Shown here: positions 46,283 to 57,276 of the stretch, in pieces
Numbering within the stretch: position 1 is the first letter of the stretch
How the letters are laid out: each line of letters starts with the position of its first letter
Assembly: GCF_030685535.1 (NCBI RefSeq)
Contig: NZ_CP131601.1
Coordinates: 1,922,001-1,986,000 of the forward strand
Length of the DNA stretch: 64,000 nt
Origin: Photobacterium leiognathi
GTDB taxonomy: Bacteria; Pseudomonadota; Gammaproteobacteria; Enterobacterales; Vibrionaceae
Direction of reading: 5' to 3'
The notes under the pieces: generated by a model
The model's database searches: none
What the model was told of the DNA's origin: nothing
What the model saw: only the letters and a program-made list of their open reading frames with translations
Made by a program: the position numbers and the translations under genes

Positions 46283-47002
46283 ATGAGTAACTCAACCAAC
46301 AATAAGACGTTTTACCAAACCTCCATGATGAGTGCGCTCATTGCTGGCTTATATCAAGGAGATTTCACCATAGGTCAATTACTTGATCACGGTAACTTTG
46401 GTATTGGTACTTTCAATGATCTTGATGGTGAGATGATTGTAATGGGTGATGAAGTTTATCAATTAACTAGCACAGGTGACGTTCATCTTGTTGATCATGA
46501 CATCACAACGCCATTTGCCTCTGTGGTGAACTTTGCACCAACGGACAAACTAAGCTTAATTGAGCTGAGTAAAAATGAGTTTGAAGCGTGTTTAGAACAA
46601 GACTTATTAGCTCATAACGCCATTAATGCTATTCGTTTAACCGGTAAATTCTCATACGTAAAAACCCGTACAGTGCCAGCACAGCACCGCCCTTACCCAC
46701 CTATGGTAGAGGTGGTAAAACATCAACCGATTGCTGAAATGACTCATGTATCAGGTGTTATGATTGGTTTTAAAATCCCCGACTACATGATTGGTATTAA
46801 TGTACCGGGTTTCCACTTCCACTTTATTAGTGATGATCGCACTCAAGGTGGTCATGTCAGTGATTTCATTTTGACTGAAGGTGAGGTAGAAGTTGAAGTG
46901 TTTAAAGATTTCCACTTACGTATGCCTGCTTCACAAGAGTTCGACCAAGCCGATCTTCACCCTGAAGATTTGAAAGCCGCAATTCATGTAACAGAGAAAT
47001 AA
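46283..47002 (+). CDS. alsD: Alpha-acetolactate decarboxylase
   Basis: This 239-residue Zn enzyme converts acetolactate to acetoin. The pattern GNFGIGTFNDLDGEM, VPAQHRPYPP, and GFHFHFISDDRTQGGHV with three metal-binding His are present. ATG 46283, with GGAG 6 bases upstream, is the start; the frame extends to a TTG at 46253 inside alsS. No 2,3-butanediol dehydrogenase gene is next to it. In Vibrio cholerae the pair usually has the opposite order with alsR beside it. Confidence 0.93.
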   Translation: MSNSTNNKTFYQTSMMSALIAGLYQGDFTIGQLLDHGNFGIGTFNDLDGEMIVMGDEVYQLTSTGDVHLVDHDITTPFASVVNFAPTDKLSLIELSKNEFEACLEQDLLAHNAINAIRLTGKFSYVKTRTVPAQHRPYPPMVEVVKHQPIAEMTHVSGVMIGFKIPDYMIGINVPGFHFHFISDDRTQGGHVSDFILTEGEVEVEVFKDFHLRMPASQEFDQADLHPEDLKAAIHVTEK

Positions 47003-47053
47003 TTATTCATTTCTCCTTATGAGTTTTTGTGACTTATAAAACTGATAAACGAT

Positions 47054-47080
47054 AAAAAGGAGCCTTATGGCTCCTTTCTT
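47054..47080. terminator. Terminator after alsD
   Basis: AAAGGAGCC-TTAT-GGCTCCTTT with flanking A and T runs, between convergent genes. Confidence 0.88.
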
Positions 47081-47100
47081 ATTTGATACTTTATCTCAAT

Positions 47101-47769
47101 TTATTGCTTTTCACTCAGCTTGAAATTATTGAGATCAAATACCCATGTTTGAGCAGGGTTACCCGGTAAGGCAACTGTAATCTTGTCTTTATTATTAGTA
47201 ATTGTCGGGATATCACTGCAATTACCAAACTCAGTTGTGATCAAAGGGAGTGAATCCTGCCTTGCTACAACAAACATGAACATAGCAGGACAAGCTGTGC
47301 CACCTGTCGATAGCCAAATCAAGCTCACCTTGCCATCCGCAATAGGAAACTCTTTTTCAACCCCTAAATTACCGTACTCATCCGATGCATAAATTTCATT
47401 ATCATCTAAATATAAACTCGCTGTACCGTCTTCTGTATTCTTAGTAAATTTTAGCGGTTTCACCTGTGGGCCTTGGTCAAATTTAGGCTGAAAATATTGG
47501 CTATTATCGGTGTAAGTTAATATCGCCCCTTTTAATGTGATCTCTTGCCCTATCTTATCCATAATGAAGGGCTCGTTATTTTCATTAATACGTAATTCAT
47601 AACTGCTCCCTTCAGGAGTGACTAACCAATAATTGAGCGTCGCATAATTAAGCTTTCCCGTCAGCGTCGCTGGGATCATCGATTCCAGCTCAGTCGCATG
47701 AGTAGGCACTGCCGCAACTGCCCCAAGTAACAGTAATGATTGAATAAATAACTGAGATTTTTTAAACAT
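47101..47769 (-). CDS. Periplasmic protein of unknown function
   Basis: This 222-residue protein starts at ATG 47769 behind GGAAGG and has a signal peptide ending PTHA. The mature protein is mostly beta: TLNYWLVTPEGSSYELRINEN, KGAILTYTDNSQ, LYLDDNEIYA and SLIWLSTGGTACPAMFMFVVAR, with two Cys (in TACPAM and GNCSD) that could form a disulfide. I do not recognise a family. The frame upstream to 47886 is not used. Monocistronic. Confidence 0.75.
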   Translation of the reverse strand: MFKKSQLFIQSLLLLGAVAAVPTHATELESMIPATLTGKLNYATLNYWLVTPEGSSYELRINENNEPFIMDKIGQEITLKGAILTYTDNSQYFQPKFDQGPQVKPLKFTKNTEDGTASLYLDDNEIYASDEYGNLGVEKEFPIADGKVSLIWLSTGGTACPAMFMFVVARQDSLPLITTEFGNCSDIPTITNNKDKITVALPGNPAQTWVFDLNNFKLSEKQ

Positions 47770-48001
47770 AATAAAGCCTTCCAATGACATAGATACACGT
47801 AACAGCAGAATTCCACCGCCACATTGCGTTACCTTACGCTTTAAAAGGCAAAGTTTTATGATATAAATCAAACTATTAAGAGCCAAAATAAAAGTATCGA
47901 TTACTTATATTTTTTGAGCAGATATTGAGATAGGCATGAAAACCTGACTCATTCACCAAGTGGCAATTCATCAGGTTATTCATTGTTAAATATAAATAGA
48001 T

Positions 48002-49681
48002 TTAGCTGACCGTTAATCCATTTTTAGTCACCAATTGCTGGCTTTCTACTTGGTACTCTTTCTCTTTTACCGTCGACACAAAGTGCCACGTTGAAAGCAC
48101 TTGCTGATGATCAATATCTAACCGAACAAAGCCGCGTTGTTTTAAATTAACCCATTGAAGATCAGAAACTAATTGCGGAATAACAAACTCCATTTGCCCT
48201 ATAGTTTGCAAGTCTAATCCTAAATATTTCTCTAATCCGGGAGAGGTCACTGAACTTGTTGCAAACTCAACACCAACCCCTTTCCCTTTATGATCACTTA
48301 ATTCACTACACCAAGCATTATGGCTATCGCCTGCTAATGTAATGAGCTGTTTATTGAGTTTTGTCGTTACACCGTATAGCCATTCACGCTCCATATAAAA
48401 GCCATCCCAAGCATCTAAATTATATGGAAGTAAATATGGGTCTGAACTTGGATCTGTTAAATAGGCTGTTATTGCATTCTGTACCGCGTTCATCGCAGCT
48501 AGCTTATTTGCATCATTTGCCTGAAATAATTGAAATAGCCCCATCATGACACTACTTGGCATTTCAATCTTACCCATTAGCACTTGTTGTCCTAACAATG
48601 ACCACTTAGCCGTATTCGTTGACATACGCTCACTAAGCCATTGCTTTTGATCATTTCCAAGTAACTTGCGCTCAGGAGCGCGCGCCTGTTGAATTAACCC
48701 AGAGATAGATTCAATCGATGTATCTGTCAGTGAAAAGTAGTCAAGCGGTTCATCTCGTGCGACAACGCGGGTATCTAACATATATAAGTCAAACAAATCA
48801 CCAAAACTAAAGTCTCGATAGGTGATCATAGAAGAAACAGGGTTTTCTCTTACAGGTAACCATTCTAGCCAAGCAAGTGCAGCTGCAGCTCGACGCTGAG
48901 AAAAATCACCGTCTTGCTGTTGATGATTCTCTGCCCCTTCTCGCCATGTATCATTGGCTATTTCATGATCATCCCAAATAGCAATCATTGGTAACGCTGC
49001 ATGTAGGGCTTGAAGATCACTGTCGCTACGATATTGCGCATAACGTTTACGATAATCATCTAAAGTGACACATTCTGACTCTTTACTTGGAATCCGATTC
49101 AAACGTTGTGCATCTTCAGTGGCATACTGCCCAGCCCCATATTCATAAATATAATCGCCTAAATGCAGCACAGCATTTATAGGTGACGTTTTGTGCTGTT
49201 TAACTATCTCTCGATACACATTAAAGTATCCAGCAGGAAAATTAGAACATGACACAACAGCAATAGACGCTTTATCTAGCTCACCTTCAGCTAAAGTCTG
49301 AGTCTGCCCTACAGGGCTTGTCGTATCATTTGCTTCAAAACGATAATAATAATGTTGATTCGGTTGTAGACCGTTAACATCTACCTTTACAGTAAAATCT
49401 TTCGTGCTATCAGTCGAAGCCTCACCTGACGCAACTATCTGCGTAAATTGTTCATCAGTCGCGACTTGCCATTGAGCGTTAATTAAGCGTGCTTCTGTCG
49501 TAATACGCGTCCAAATAATAACGCTATGCTGTAAAGGATCACCACTAGCAACGCCGTGATTAAATCCCACCTCTATCTTCGATTTTCCTTGTTGGTCATC
49601 ATTACTATTACATCCTGTTAGCGAAGTAACCATCGCTGCTGATGATAGTGCTTTTACAAATCCTCGACGTGATAACGACAT
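48002..49681 (-). CDS. phoD: PhoD-like alkaline phosphatase, Tat-exported lipoprotein
   Basis: This 559-residue metallophosphoesterase has a Tat signal SRRGFVK followed by a lipobox LTGC (Cys24), so it is probably exported folded and lipidated. The PhoD N-terminal beta domain (FNHGVASGDPLQHSVIIWTR) precedes the catalytic part with metal motifs HLGDYIYEYG, WDDHEIANDTW and LAGDSHNAW. The family hydrolyses phosphodiesters and monoesters and uses Ca/Fe. ATG 49681, behind AAAGGAAT, is the start. Probably serves phosphorus scavenging; no Pho box was identified. Confidence 0.92.
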   Translation of the reverse strand: MSLSRRGFVKALSSAAMVTSLTGCNSNDDQQGKSKIEVGFNHGVASGDPLQHSVIIWTRITTEARLINAQWQVATDEQFTQIVASGEASTDSTKDFTVKVDVNGLQPNQHYYYRFEANDTTSPVGQTQTLAEGELDKASIAVVSCSNFPAGYFNVYREIVKQHKTSPINAVLHLGDYIYEYGAGQYATEDAQRLNRIPSKESECVTLDDYRKRYAQYRSDSDLQALHAALPMIAIWDDHEIANDTWREGAENHQQQDGDFSQRRAAAALAWLEWLPVRENPVSSMITYRDFSFGDLFDLYMLDTRVVARDEPLDYFSLTDTSIESISGLIQQARAPERKLLGNDQKQWLSERMSTNTAKWSLLGQQVLMGKIEMPSSVMMGLFQLFQANDANKLAAMNAVQNAITAYLTDPSSDPYLLPYNLDAWDGFYMEREWLYGVTTKLNKQLITLAGDSHNAWCSELSDHKGKGVGVEFATSSVTSPGLEKYLGLDLQTIGQMEFVIPQLVSDLQWVNLKQRGFVRLDIDHQQVLSTWHFVSTVKEKEYQVESQQLVTKNGLTVS

Positions 49682-50136
49682 ATCTATTCCTTTAAATAAC
49701 TGGTCAAACCAGCAAAATATCGCATTCATTGATGACATTTTTGTTTGAGTAACATGTAACTTTTATTAACAAAGAACTTAATAAAACAGACGACACCAAA
49801 GAAAAAATACTCAAAAGGAATTCAATTATTACCAACAGGTAAAAGTAAATTGACATTTATGGTGATTATAATCTTGCTAGAAACAAATATAATAACCTCA
49901 TCACAGCAAAGTTAGTTTGTTTAAAAAAAATAACGCTTTGGCTCACAAAACTTGAATTTTGATGAATTTAATTGTCTTATATCAAGGAAATTCATCTCAC
50001 AAATGATAGGGCATACCATTCCATATAGGTATACCCAAATAATTAAACGAGTAGCAACGGATTGGCTCATTGATTTAACGATGGTAAGAACCATCCCCTG
50101 AGGAATGAAGTCCAGGGTGCCTTTTGAGGAATTCGT
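49682..50136. other. Region between phoD and ndh, with a hairpin leader
   Basis: No gene. The first 350 bp are A+T-rich. Just before ndh two small hairpins occur: GATGG-TAAGAA-CCATC (50080-50095) and CCCTG/CAGGG (50096-50117), whose loop includes an AGGA. They could affect ndh translation. Confidence 0.45.
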
Positions 50137-51363
50137 ATGTCACGAATCGTTATTGTAGGTGGCGGTGCCGCAGGTTTAGAGTTATCAACTCTATTAGGAA
50201 AAACCGTACGTAAAGAAGATGAAATCATTCTTGTAGAGCCAGAAACACATCACTTCTGGAAACCACGTCTACACGAAATCGCAGCAGGTACTTTTGATAG
50301 CGATCTAGATACAGTTTGTTATTTCACCCATGGCGCACGCCACGGCTATCAACATTATCAAGCAGCAATGACTGATGTTGATCGTGAAAACAAAATGCTA
50401 TCAGTTCGTCGCCCTGATGGTACTGAAGCAGCTATTAAATATGACTACCTTATCATTGCGATCGGTGCGGTAAGTAACGACTTTAATACCACTGGTGCTA
50501 AAGATCATTGCTTATTCTTAGATTCAGCAAGCCAAGCACGTCAAGCATGGCACCAAGTGAGTCAAATCCTTCGTGCAAGCGAAGATCGCTCAGTAAACAT
50601 TGTTGGTGCTGGCGCAACAGGTGTTGAACTTGCAGCAGAGCTTGCTCGTGTAAGTCAAAAACTACAGCGTTACAACGGTGCGCCTCTTCATATCAATTTG
50701 ATTGAAGCTGCAAATCGCGTATTACCAAATAGCCCTGAAAAAATGTCTGAAAAAGTATTAAAAGAACTAGAGCGTAACAACGTGAATGTGCTTTTGGACA
50801 CACGTATTCGTGAAGTAACAGACAAAGGCATGCTAACTGTTGATAACCGCGAACTAGACGCTGATGTTCAATTCTGGGCTGCAGGTGTTAAAGCACCAGA
50901 TTGGCTAAACGGTATTGGTGGCTTAAGCTACAACCGTATGAACCAAATTCAAGTAAATGCGAACTTAACAACAACCATTGATGATAGCATTTTTGCACTA
51001 GGTGACTGTGCCTCTATCCCACAAGCGGATGGCAGCTTTGTTCCACCTAAAGCACAAGCAGCAAACCGTGCAGCAGTACACCTAGCGAAAAGCTTAGGCG
51101 GTATGCTACGTGGTAAACCATTAACTGACTTTGAATTTAAAGACAGCGGTATGGTTGTTGCGGTAGGCCACCACTTTGCAGTTGGTTCATTTGCACCAGG
51201 CTCAAAGATGGAAGGTAAAATGGTACTACAAGGTCGTTTGATCCGTCGTTTATACGATACGATCTTCCGCCTACACCAACGTACAGTGACAGGTATGTTC
51301 ACCGTTTCACGTTTAATGATTGCTAAACGTCTTAAAGCGGTATTTAAGCCAAACGGTATTTAA
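50137..51363 (+). CDS. NDH-2-like NADH:quinone oxidoreductase
   Basis: This 408-residue flavoprotein is of the type II NADH dehydrogenase family, passing electrons to quinone without pumping protons. FAD motif VGGGAAGLELSTLLG and NADH motif VGAGATGVELAAEL are present, as are TFALGDCAS-type FALGDCAS and PPKAQAANR. The C-terminal ~50 residues are basic and amphipathic (LIRRLYDTIFRLHQRT) and could bind the membrane. It is slightly shorter than E. coli Ndh (434 aa); closely related flavoproteins with other roles exist. GAGGAATTCGT-ATG gives a good ribosome site. Confidence 0.85.
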   Translation: MSRIVIVGGGAAGLELSTLLGKTVRKEDEIILVEPETHHFWKPRLHEIAAGTFDSDLDTVCYFTHGARHGYQHYQAAMTDVDRENKMLSVRRPDGTEAAIKYDYLIIAIGAVSNDFNTTGAKDHCLFLDSASQARQAWHQVSQILRASEDRSVNIVGAGATGVELAAELARVSQKLQRYNGAPLHINLIEAANRVLPNSPEKMSEKVLKELERNNVNVLLDTRIREVTDKGMLTVDNRELDADVQFWAAGVKAPDWLNGIGGLSYNRMNQIQVNANLTTTIDDSIFALGDCASIPQADGSFVPPKAQAANRAAVHLAKSLGGMLRGKPLTDFEFKDSGMVVAVGHHFAVGSFAPGSKMEGKMVLQGRLIRRLYDTIFRLHQRTVTGMFTVSRLMIAKRLKAVFKPNGI

Positions 51364-51386
51364 TCTGTAAATTGCCTTTCTACTAT

Positions 51387-51420
51387 AACGGTCAATATAA
51401 CGACTATATTGACCGTTATT
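51387..51420 (+). terminator. Hairpin after the NDH-2 gene
   Basis: AACGGTCAATATA pairs perfectly with TATATTGACCGTT across 5 bases. The T run is short, so termination strength is uncertain. Confidence 0.6.
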
Positions 51421-51508
51421 AATCTCTCTGAATTAAATTATAAATATCCAACATCTTACTATTTTCGTTAATAGTGAATCCGTACACCTAAATTAAATAA
51501 GTCTAATA

Positions 51509-52114
51509 ATGCTAAATCTATTCGCTAAAATTTTTAATCGTAAAAACAAACCGACTATTATTAATATCCACCCTGCTGTTAATCGTGGAATTAATCCAAC
51601 GAATAACACATTAAATGGCGGTAAATTACAGTGTCATTGCCGACATAATAAAGTTGTTGTTAATTTAGAGTCACAAACAGCACATAACCATATTTGTGGT
51701 TGTTCTAAGTGTTGGAAGCCTAAAGATGCTTTATTTTCACAAGTTGCCGTTATCCCTCGCGACAAATTAAACGTAACAGCTAACGCTGATAAATTAGCGA
51801 TTGTCGATGACGCAGCAGTGATTAAGCGTTATGCATGTAAAGACTGTGGTGTACACATGTACGGCCGTATCAAAGATACTAACCACCCTTTCTATGGCCT
51901 AGACTTCGTGCATACTGAACTATCGCCAACACAAGGCTGGTCTGCACCAACATTTGCTGCTTTTGTTTCTTCAATCATTGAAACAGGCACAGACGTAAAA
52001 GACATGGCTGCTATCCGTGCTCGCATTGAAGAGCTAGGTATGGAATCTTACGATTGCCTATCTCCAGACTTAATGGATGCCATTGCTACTCATATTGCAC
52101 AGCAAAACAAGTAA
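51509..52114 (+). CDS. gfa: S-(hydroxymethyl)glutathione synthase, paralogue 1
   Basis: This 201-residue Zn protein is of the glutathione-dependent formaldehyde-activating family, which speeds the condensation of formaldehyde and glutathione. It has the Cys clusters CHC (in LQCHCRH), CGCSKCW and [10 protein letters not shown] that hold two zincs. The N-terminal 14 residues ([14 protein letters not shown]) are an extension absent from the downstream copy. Sequence identity with the next gene is high throughout the remaining 187 residues, so this is a tandem duplication. Confidence 0.92.
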   Translation: MLNLFAKIFNRKNKPTIINIHPAVNRGINPTNNTLNGGKLQCHCRHNKVVVNLESQTAHNHICGCSKCWKPKDALFSQVAVIPRDKLNVTANADKLAIVDDAAVIKRYACKDCGVHMYGRIKDTNHPFYGLDFVHTELSPTQGWSAPTFAAFVSSIIETGTDVKDMAAIRARIEELGMESYDCLSPDLMDAIATHIAQQNK

Positions 52115-52276
52115 TAATTTAATTTTATTGTTTCTAATCAGTAATAATCATTTACTGGAATACTTATTGTTTAATAACAGTAAAGTTTTAAAATACTTTC
52201 ATTCGCTAATTAAACATTGTTAGTTGAATAATTAAAATAAAAAATAATACCCTACTTATAAAATAAGAATATTAAT

Positions 52277-52846
52277 ATGACTATTAAATTACACCCATCT
52301 ATTGATAATGGTTTTAATCCAACAAAAGAAAACTTTGCTGGCGGCGTATTAAACTGTAAATGTGAAAGCAATACAGTTCGCGTAAAACTTGCAGGTCAAA
52401 CAGCACATAACCACGCTTGTGGTTGTTCTAAGTGTTGGAAACCTGAAGGTGCAATTTTCTCTCAAATCGCTGTTATCTCTCGTGACAATGTAGAAGTTGT
52501 TGCTAACGCAGATAAACTAGTGGTTGTTGATGAAAATGCAGTGATCAAGCGTCATGCATGTAAAGAGTGTGGTGTACATATGTACGGTCGTATCGAAGAT
52601 ACTAACCACCCATTCTATGGTTTAGACTTTGTTCACACTGAGCTTTCTACTGACGAAGGTTGGTCTGCTCCTGAGTTTGCTGCTTTTGTTTCTTCAATCA
52701 TTGAAACAGGCACAGATCCTAAAGATATGACTGCTATCCGTTCTCGCCTTAAAGAGCTAGGTCTAAATCCTTACGATTGCCTATCTCCAGCACTAATGGA
52801 TGCTATCGCAGCTCACGTTTATGCTCAAAACCATAAAGACGCATAA
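52277..52846 (+). CDS. gfa: S-(hydroxymethyl)glutathione synthase, paralogue 2
   Basis: This 189-residue protein is the second tandem copy, with CKC (in LNCKCES), CGCSKCW and [10 protein letters not shown] intact. [14 protein letters not shown] and [12 protein letters not shown] are shared with copy 1 nearly residue for residue. It is 162 bp after copy 1 and followed by a terminator, so the pair may be one transcript. Both copies look functional. Confidence 0.92.
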   Translation: MTIKLHPSIDNGFNPTKENFAGGVLNCKCESNTVRVKLAGQTAHNHACGCSKCWKPEGAIFSQIAVISRDNVEVVANADKLVVVDENAVIKRHACKECGVHMYGRIEDTNHPFYGLDFVHTELSTDEGWSAPEFAAFVSSIIETGTDPKDMTAIRSRLKELGLNPYDCLSPALMDAIAAHVYAQNHKDA

Positions 52847-52873
52847 TCAATAAAACAAATCCAATAACGTTTT

Positions 52874-52909
52874 AAGCCCGAATCTTACCGCTAGGATTCG
52901 GGCTTTTTT
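52874..52909 (+). terminator. Terminator after the gfa pair
   Basis: AAGCCCGAATC (52874-52884) pairs with GATTCGGGCTT (52895-52905), then TTTT. Confidence 0.92.
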
Positions 52910-54700
<1,791 letters not shown>

Positions 54701-54723
54701 TTTGCCTCTTATTTAAGCTACAT

Positions 54724-54769
54724 CCTGTCTTCGTAACGACTGCCTGTTACGAAGACAGGCGAGATTTTT
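54724..54769 (+). terminator. frmA terminator
   Basis: CCTGTCTTCGTAAC pairs perfectly with GTTACGAAGACAGG (14 bp), with ATTTTTAT following after a few bases. Confidence 0.85.
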
Positions 54770-55006
54770 ATCTCACACCTTTGTTCAAAACCTGCTACGG
54801 ATCAGCACTTCCTCTTTTAGCGAAAGTAATAATAAACCGAATTTTTTCTGTCAGTCGTAAAGACAACCGACTTATCGTTAATTGAGAATTGGCATTTGCC
54901 ACGCTCTGGTACTCTGTGTCAGAGCGCTTTTTCTTATAAAAAACTTATAATAACACTCACTCTTATTTTTTAATTTTATTCTCAACGAACGTTACAAGAG
55001 ATTCTC
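54770..55006 (+). other. Spacer between frmA and the symporter gene, with second terminator
   Basis: A second rho-independent hairpin, CGCTCTG...CAGAGCG then CTTTTTCTT, lies at 54902-54934. Because the frmA transcript already ends at 54769, this one may end a short transcript starting in the spacer or act as an attenuator for the symporter. No open frame is evident. Confidence 0.45.
54902..54934 (+). terminator. Second terminator upstream of the symporter
   Basis: CGCTCTG (54902-54908) pairs with CAGAGCG (54920-54926), followed by CTTTTTCTT. Confidence 0.75.
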
Positions 55007-56251
55007 ATGCATCGCCGTTTATTAAAATCATTACCATTTCAATTACTTATAGCTGGCTTGTTAGCATGGGCGTTAGCAACACTGCTACCACTATCGTCAG
55101 AGTTTGAAACAAGCACAACCTTCAAGCTCCTTATGCTATTAAAAACCACTTATATTGGTTTACTTAAAATGCTTGTTGGTGCCGTAGTGCTGTTTTCATT
55201 GCTACGTGGTATCACCAGTATCGGCTCGACCATTCGATTAAAAGAGCTTGGTTTAAAAACAGTTTCGTTTTATGCCTTTACTTCAACACTTGCGATTGCG
55301 CTAGCCTTAGGTGTTTCACTGTCACTGCCTAAATGGACACAATTAGTCGATACTTCAAAAGTTCATGTCGACAGCCATGTTCAATTAATCGATCAAACAT
55401 CAGCTTCTGGTGGCGCGATTGTTGAAAAGCTCTTTAACATGGCATTGGTTAACCCTTTTCAAGCAATGGCAACAACTAACCTATTAGCCATTGTTGTATT
55501 TGCGCTATTACTGGGTATTGCACTGCTAGCAAGTTTGCCAGAGAAACACCCTGTATTTGAGGTTATCGATGGACTAAATACTGCCGTTAACCGTGTGGTA
55601 TCGTGGATCATCAAGCTAGCACCACTGGCTGTATTTGCGATTGTTTTCCAATTTACTCTACAAAGCGGTAATGCCATTTTTGGTGAACTAGCCCGCTTTG
55701 CGTTACTGGTATTTACCCTAACCTTTATTCACGGTGGTTTTGTTTTACCTATCATTGCAAAAGTGGTGACGGGTATTAAGTTCAAAGACTTATTTAGAGC
55801 ATTATCTGCACCAATGGCAATGGCATTTGCAACGTCATCAAGCTCTGCAACGCTGCCACTTTCAATGCAAACAGCAGAAGAAGAGCTCAACATTTCGCAG
55901 TCCACCAGCAGTATGGTGTTACCGCTTGGCTCTATTATGAATATGGATGGTACTGCCCTTTTTGAAGGCGTAGCCGCTATCTTCCTAGCACAGCTTTACG
56001 GTATTGATTTAGGTACTGGTGGTCTGATCATGATTTTTATCATGGCGATGGTTTCTTCTGTTGGTGCACCAGGCATGCCATCAGGCTCAATGTCAGGCAT
56101 GCAGTTAGTCATGCTGGCTGTTGGTATTCCTTTAGAGGCGATTGCTATTCTACTGGTGATTGAGCGCCCATTAGATACATTCCGAACAGCTGTGAATGTA
56201 GAAGGTGATTTAATCGCGGCATTAGTTGTTGATAAATGGCAAAACAAATAA
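55007..56251 (+). CDS. Dicarboxylate/amino acid:cation symporter (DAACS family)
   Basis: This 414-residue inner-membrane transporter belongs to the GltP/DctA/SstT family. It has about eight helices and two hairpins with the serine-rich motif ATSSSSATLPLSM, NMDGTALFEGVAAIFLAQ in helix 7, and VSSVGAPGMPSGSM in hairpin 2. Motif spacing is normal. The substrate is not certain: it could be a dicarboxylate, glutamate/aspartate or serine/threonine. Monocistronic, with a terminator after. Confidence 0.88.
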   Translation: MHRRLLKSLPFQLLIAGLLAWALATLLPLSSEFETSTTFKLLMLLKTTYIGLLKMLVGAVVLFSLLRGITSIGSTIRLKELGLKTVSFYAFTSTLAIALALGVSLSLPKWTQLVDTSKVHVDSHVQLIDQTSASGGAIVEKLFNMALVNPFQAMATTNLLAIVVFALLLGIALLASLPEKHPVFEVIDGLNTAVNRVVSWIIKLAPLAVFAIVFQFTLQSGNAIFGELARFALLVFTLTFIHGGFVLPIIAKVVTGIKFKDLFRALSAPMAMAFATSSSSATLPLSMQTAEEELNISQSTSSMVLPLGSIMNMDGTALFEGVAAIFLAQLYGIDLGTGGLIMIFIMAMVSSVGAPGMPSGSMSGMQLVMLAVGIPLEAIAILLVIERPLDTFRTAVNVEGDLIAALVVDKWQNK

Positions 56252-56262
56252 TCACTTTTCAT

Positions 56263-56304
56263 AAAAAGTGCATCAAATAATTCAATATTATGATGCACTT
56301 TTTT
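56263..56304 (+). terminator. Symporter terminator
   Basis: AAAAAGTGCATCA pairs with TGATGCACTTTTTT across a 15-base loop. Confidence 0.8.
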
Positions 56305-56555
56305 CTTTTGACATTTTTTATACTGTTCCATAGAATCGCCATCAATGAGTCCCTTCTCAGTCGCAACACCATTCTTAACATCCTTTATATCACTAGGATT
56401 ACAATACTCACTTCGTTTATTACAGAACGATGATACAACTTAGGTTCAGTATTACTTGGTATATTTGGAGCATAAAGGAACGCTCAATACGATGTTATTT
56501 AATAATTGTCTGAATTTATTTATCAATAAGTTCAAATGAGTTAAAAGGTTACAGA
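56305..56555. other. Region between the symporter and small protein 1
   Basis: About 250 bp with no gene or clear structure; presumably holds the promoter of small protein 1. Confidence 0.4.
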
Positions 56556-56705
56556 ATGTTAAAGCAATTTCTTCACAATGTTTTCCATAAACGCCAAATC
56601 AATAAATCCCAACAATTAAGAACGCGTCTTGAATTTGTTATCCAGCAGAATCTAGGGCAACGAGAAGCACGTTATAACCGTGAACAACGCTATTCTGTCG
56701 ATTAA
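56556..56705 (+). CDS. Small basic protein, paralogue 1 (49 aa)
   Basis: ATG 56556 behind AAAGG (7-base spacing) opens a 49-codon frame starting MLKQFLHNVFHKRQ and ending YNREQRYSVD. Charged and helix-forming residues dominate (K/R/Q). It aligns with the small protein at 57109: MxKQxL at the start, K at 12, QQ at 19-20, and RL-[ED]-F...QN near the middle. The good ribosome site plus a paralogue nearby make it a real gene. Function unknown; the pair looks amphipathic and might bind nucleic acid or membrane. Confidence 0.65.
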   Translation: MLKQFLHNVFHKRQINKSQQLRTRLEFVIQQNLGQREARYNREQRYSVD

Positions 56706-56720
56706 TGATAATTATCATTA
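56703..56720. promoter_or_regulatory. Perfect Fur-like palindrome
   Basis: TAATGATAATTATCATTA is an exact 18-bp palindrome built from the Fur hexamer repeats (AATGAT/AATTAT/CATTA), overlapping the stop of small protein 1. It lies in a position to control the region downstream (small protein 2 or an unrecognised RNA). Confidence 0.55.
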
Positions 56721-57108
56721 TTTAGTATCCGTCATTACCAGCTTTAAAAATTATGACGAAATATTATCGATATTGATAAGTTAAACAATTATTTATAAAT
56801 TATCTGTAAATGCGAACACTTGACTGCTTGCATTTAAGTTGTTGTTTTTTATTAATTTAAAAAAACAAGATAATAATCTAATTTTAAACACAATACAGTT
56901 GGTTAGTCTTTAAATGTATAAAATAAAGGCATTTAAGTCTATTTTAATGTTGTGTCTTAATAATGAATCAGCTTTTTAAGCGCGAAAATACTTATTAGGC
57001 ATCATATCTATAATTATAAGAAATATACAAAAACTATAGAATTTATCCGTAATTAACGGTTATCTCCGTTTTGTTATAATATTGTTATAAGTAAGGTGAG
57101 GATAATTT
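56721..57108. other. Region between the Fur-like site and small protein 2
   Basis: About 390 bp, very A+T-rich. AAATGC...GCATTT near 56811-56836 with T-rich sequence after could be a weak terminator. TATAAT at 57075-57080 precedes small protein 2. No open frame of note. Confidence 0.4.
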
Positions 57109-57240
57109 ATGATTAAACAGTTGCTCGCATCTATGATGAATAAAAAGCATCAAAAGAAAAAACAACAAGCATTAAAAAATCGTCTCGATTTTGCAATGAC
57201 ACAAAATGTTGTAATTAAGCCGACACCCAACCATGATTAA
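57109..57240 (+). CDS. Small basic protein, paralogue 2 (43 aa)
   Basis: ATG 57109 behind AAGGTGAGG (GAGG 7 bases upstream) opens a 43-codon frame starting MIKQLLASMMNKKHQ and ending KPTPNHD. It aligns with paralogue 1 (56556-56705) with a single one-residue gap: MIKQLL/MLKQFL, K12, QQ19-20, NRLDF/TRLEF, QN. Lys-rich in the middle. Convergent with the UvrD-like helicase. Function unknown. Confidence 0.65.
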   Translation: MIKQLLASMMNKKHQKKKQQALKNRLDFAMTQNVVIKPTPNHD

Positions 57241-57276
57241 TATTAAATATATCAACAAATCGGCTGCATGCTTTAA

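Noticed and set aside
52277..52846. Second gfa as a pseudogene
   Set aside because: All zinc cysteines and the full length are kept, with a good open frame.
56721..56870. RyhB-like RNA after the Fur-like palindrome
   Set aside because: I could not find the conserved RyhB core or a convincing terminator.
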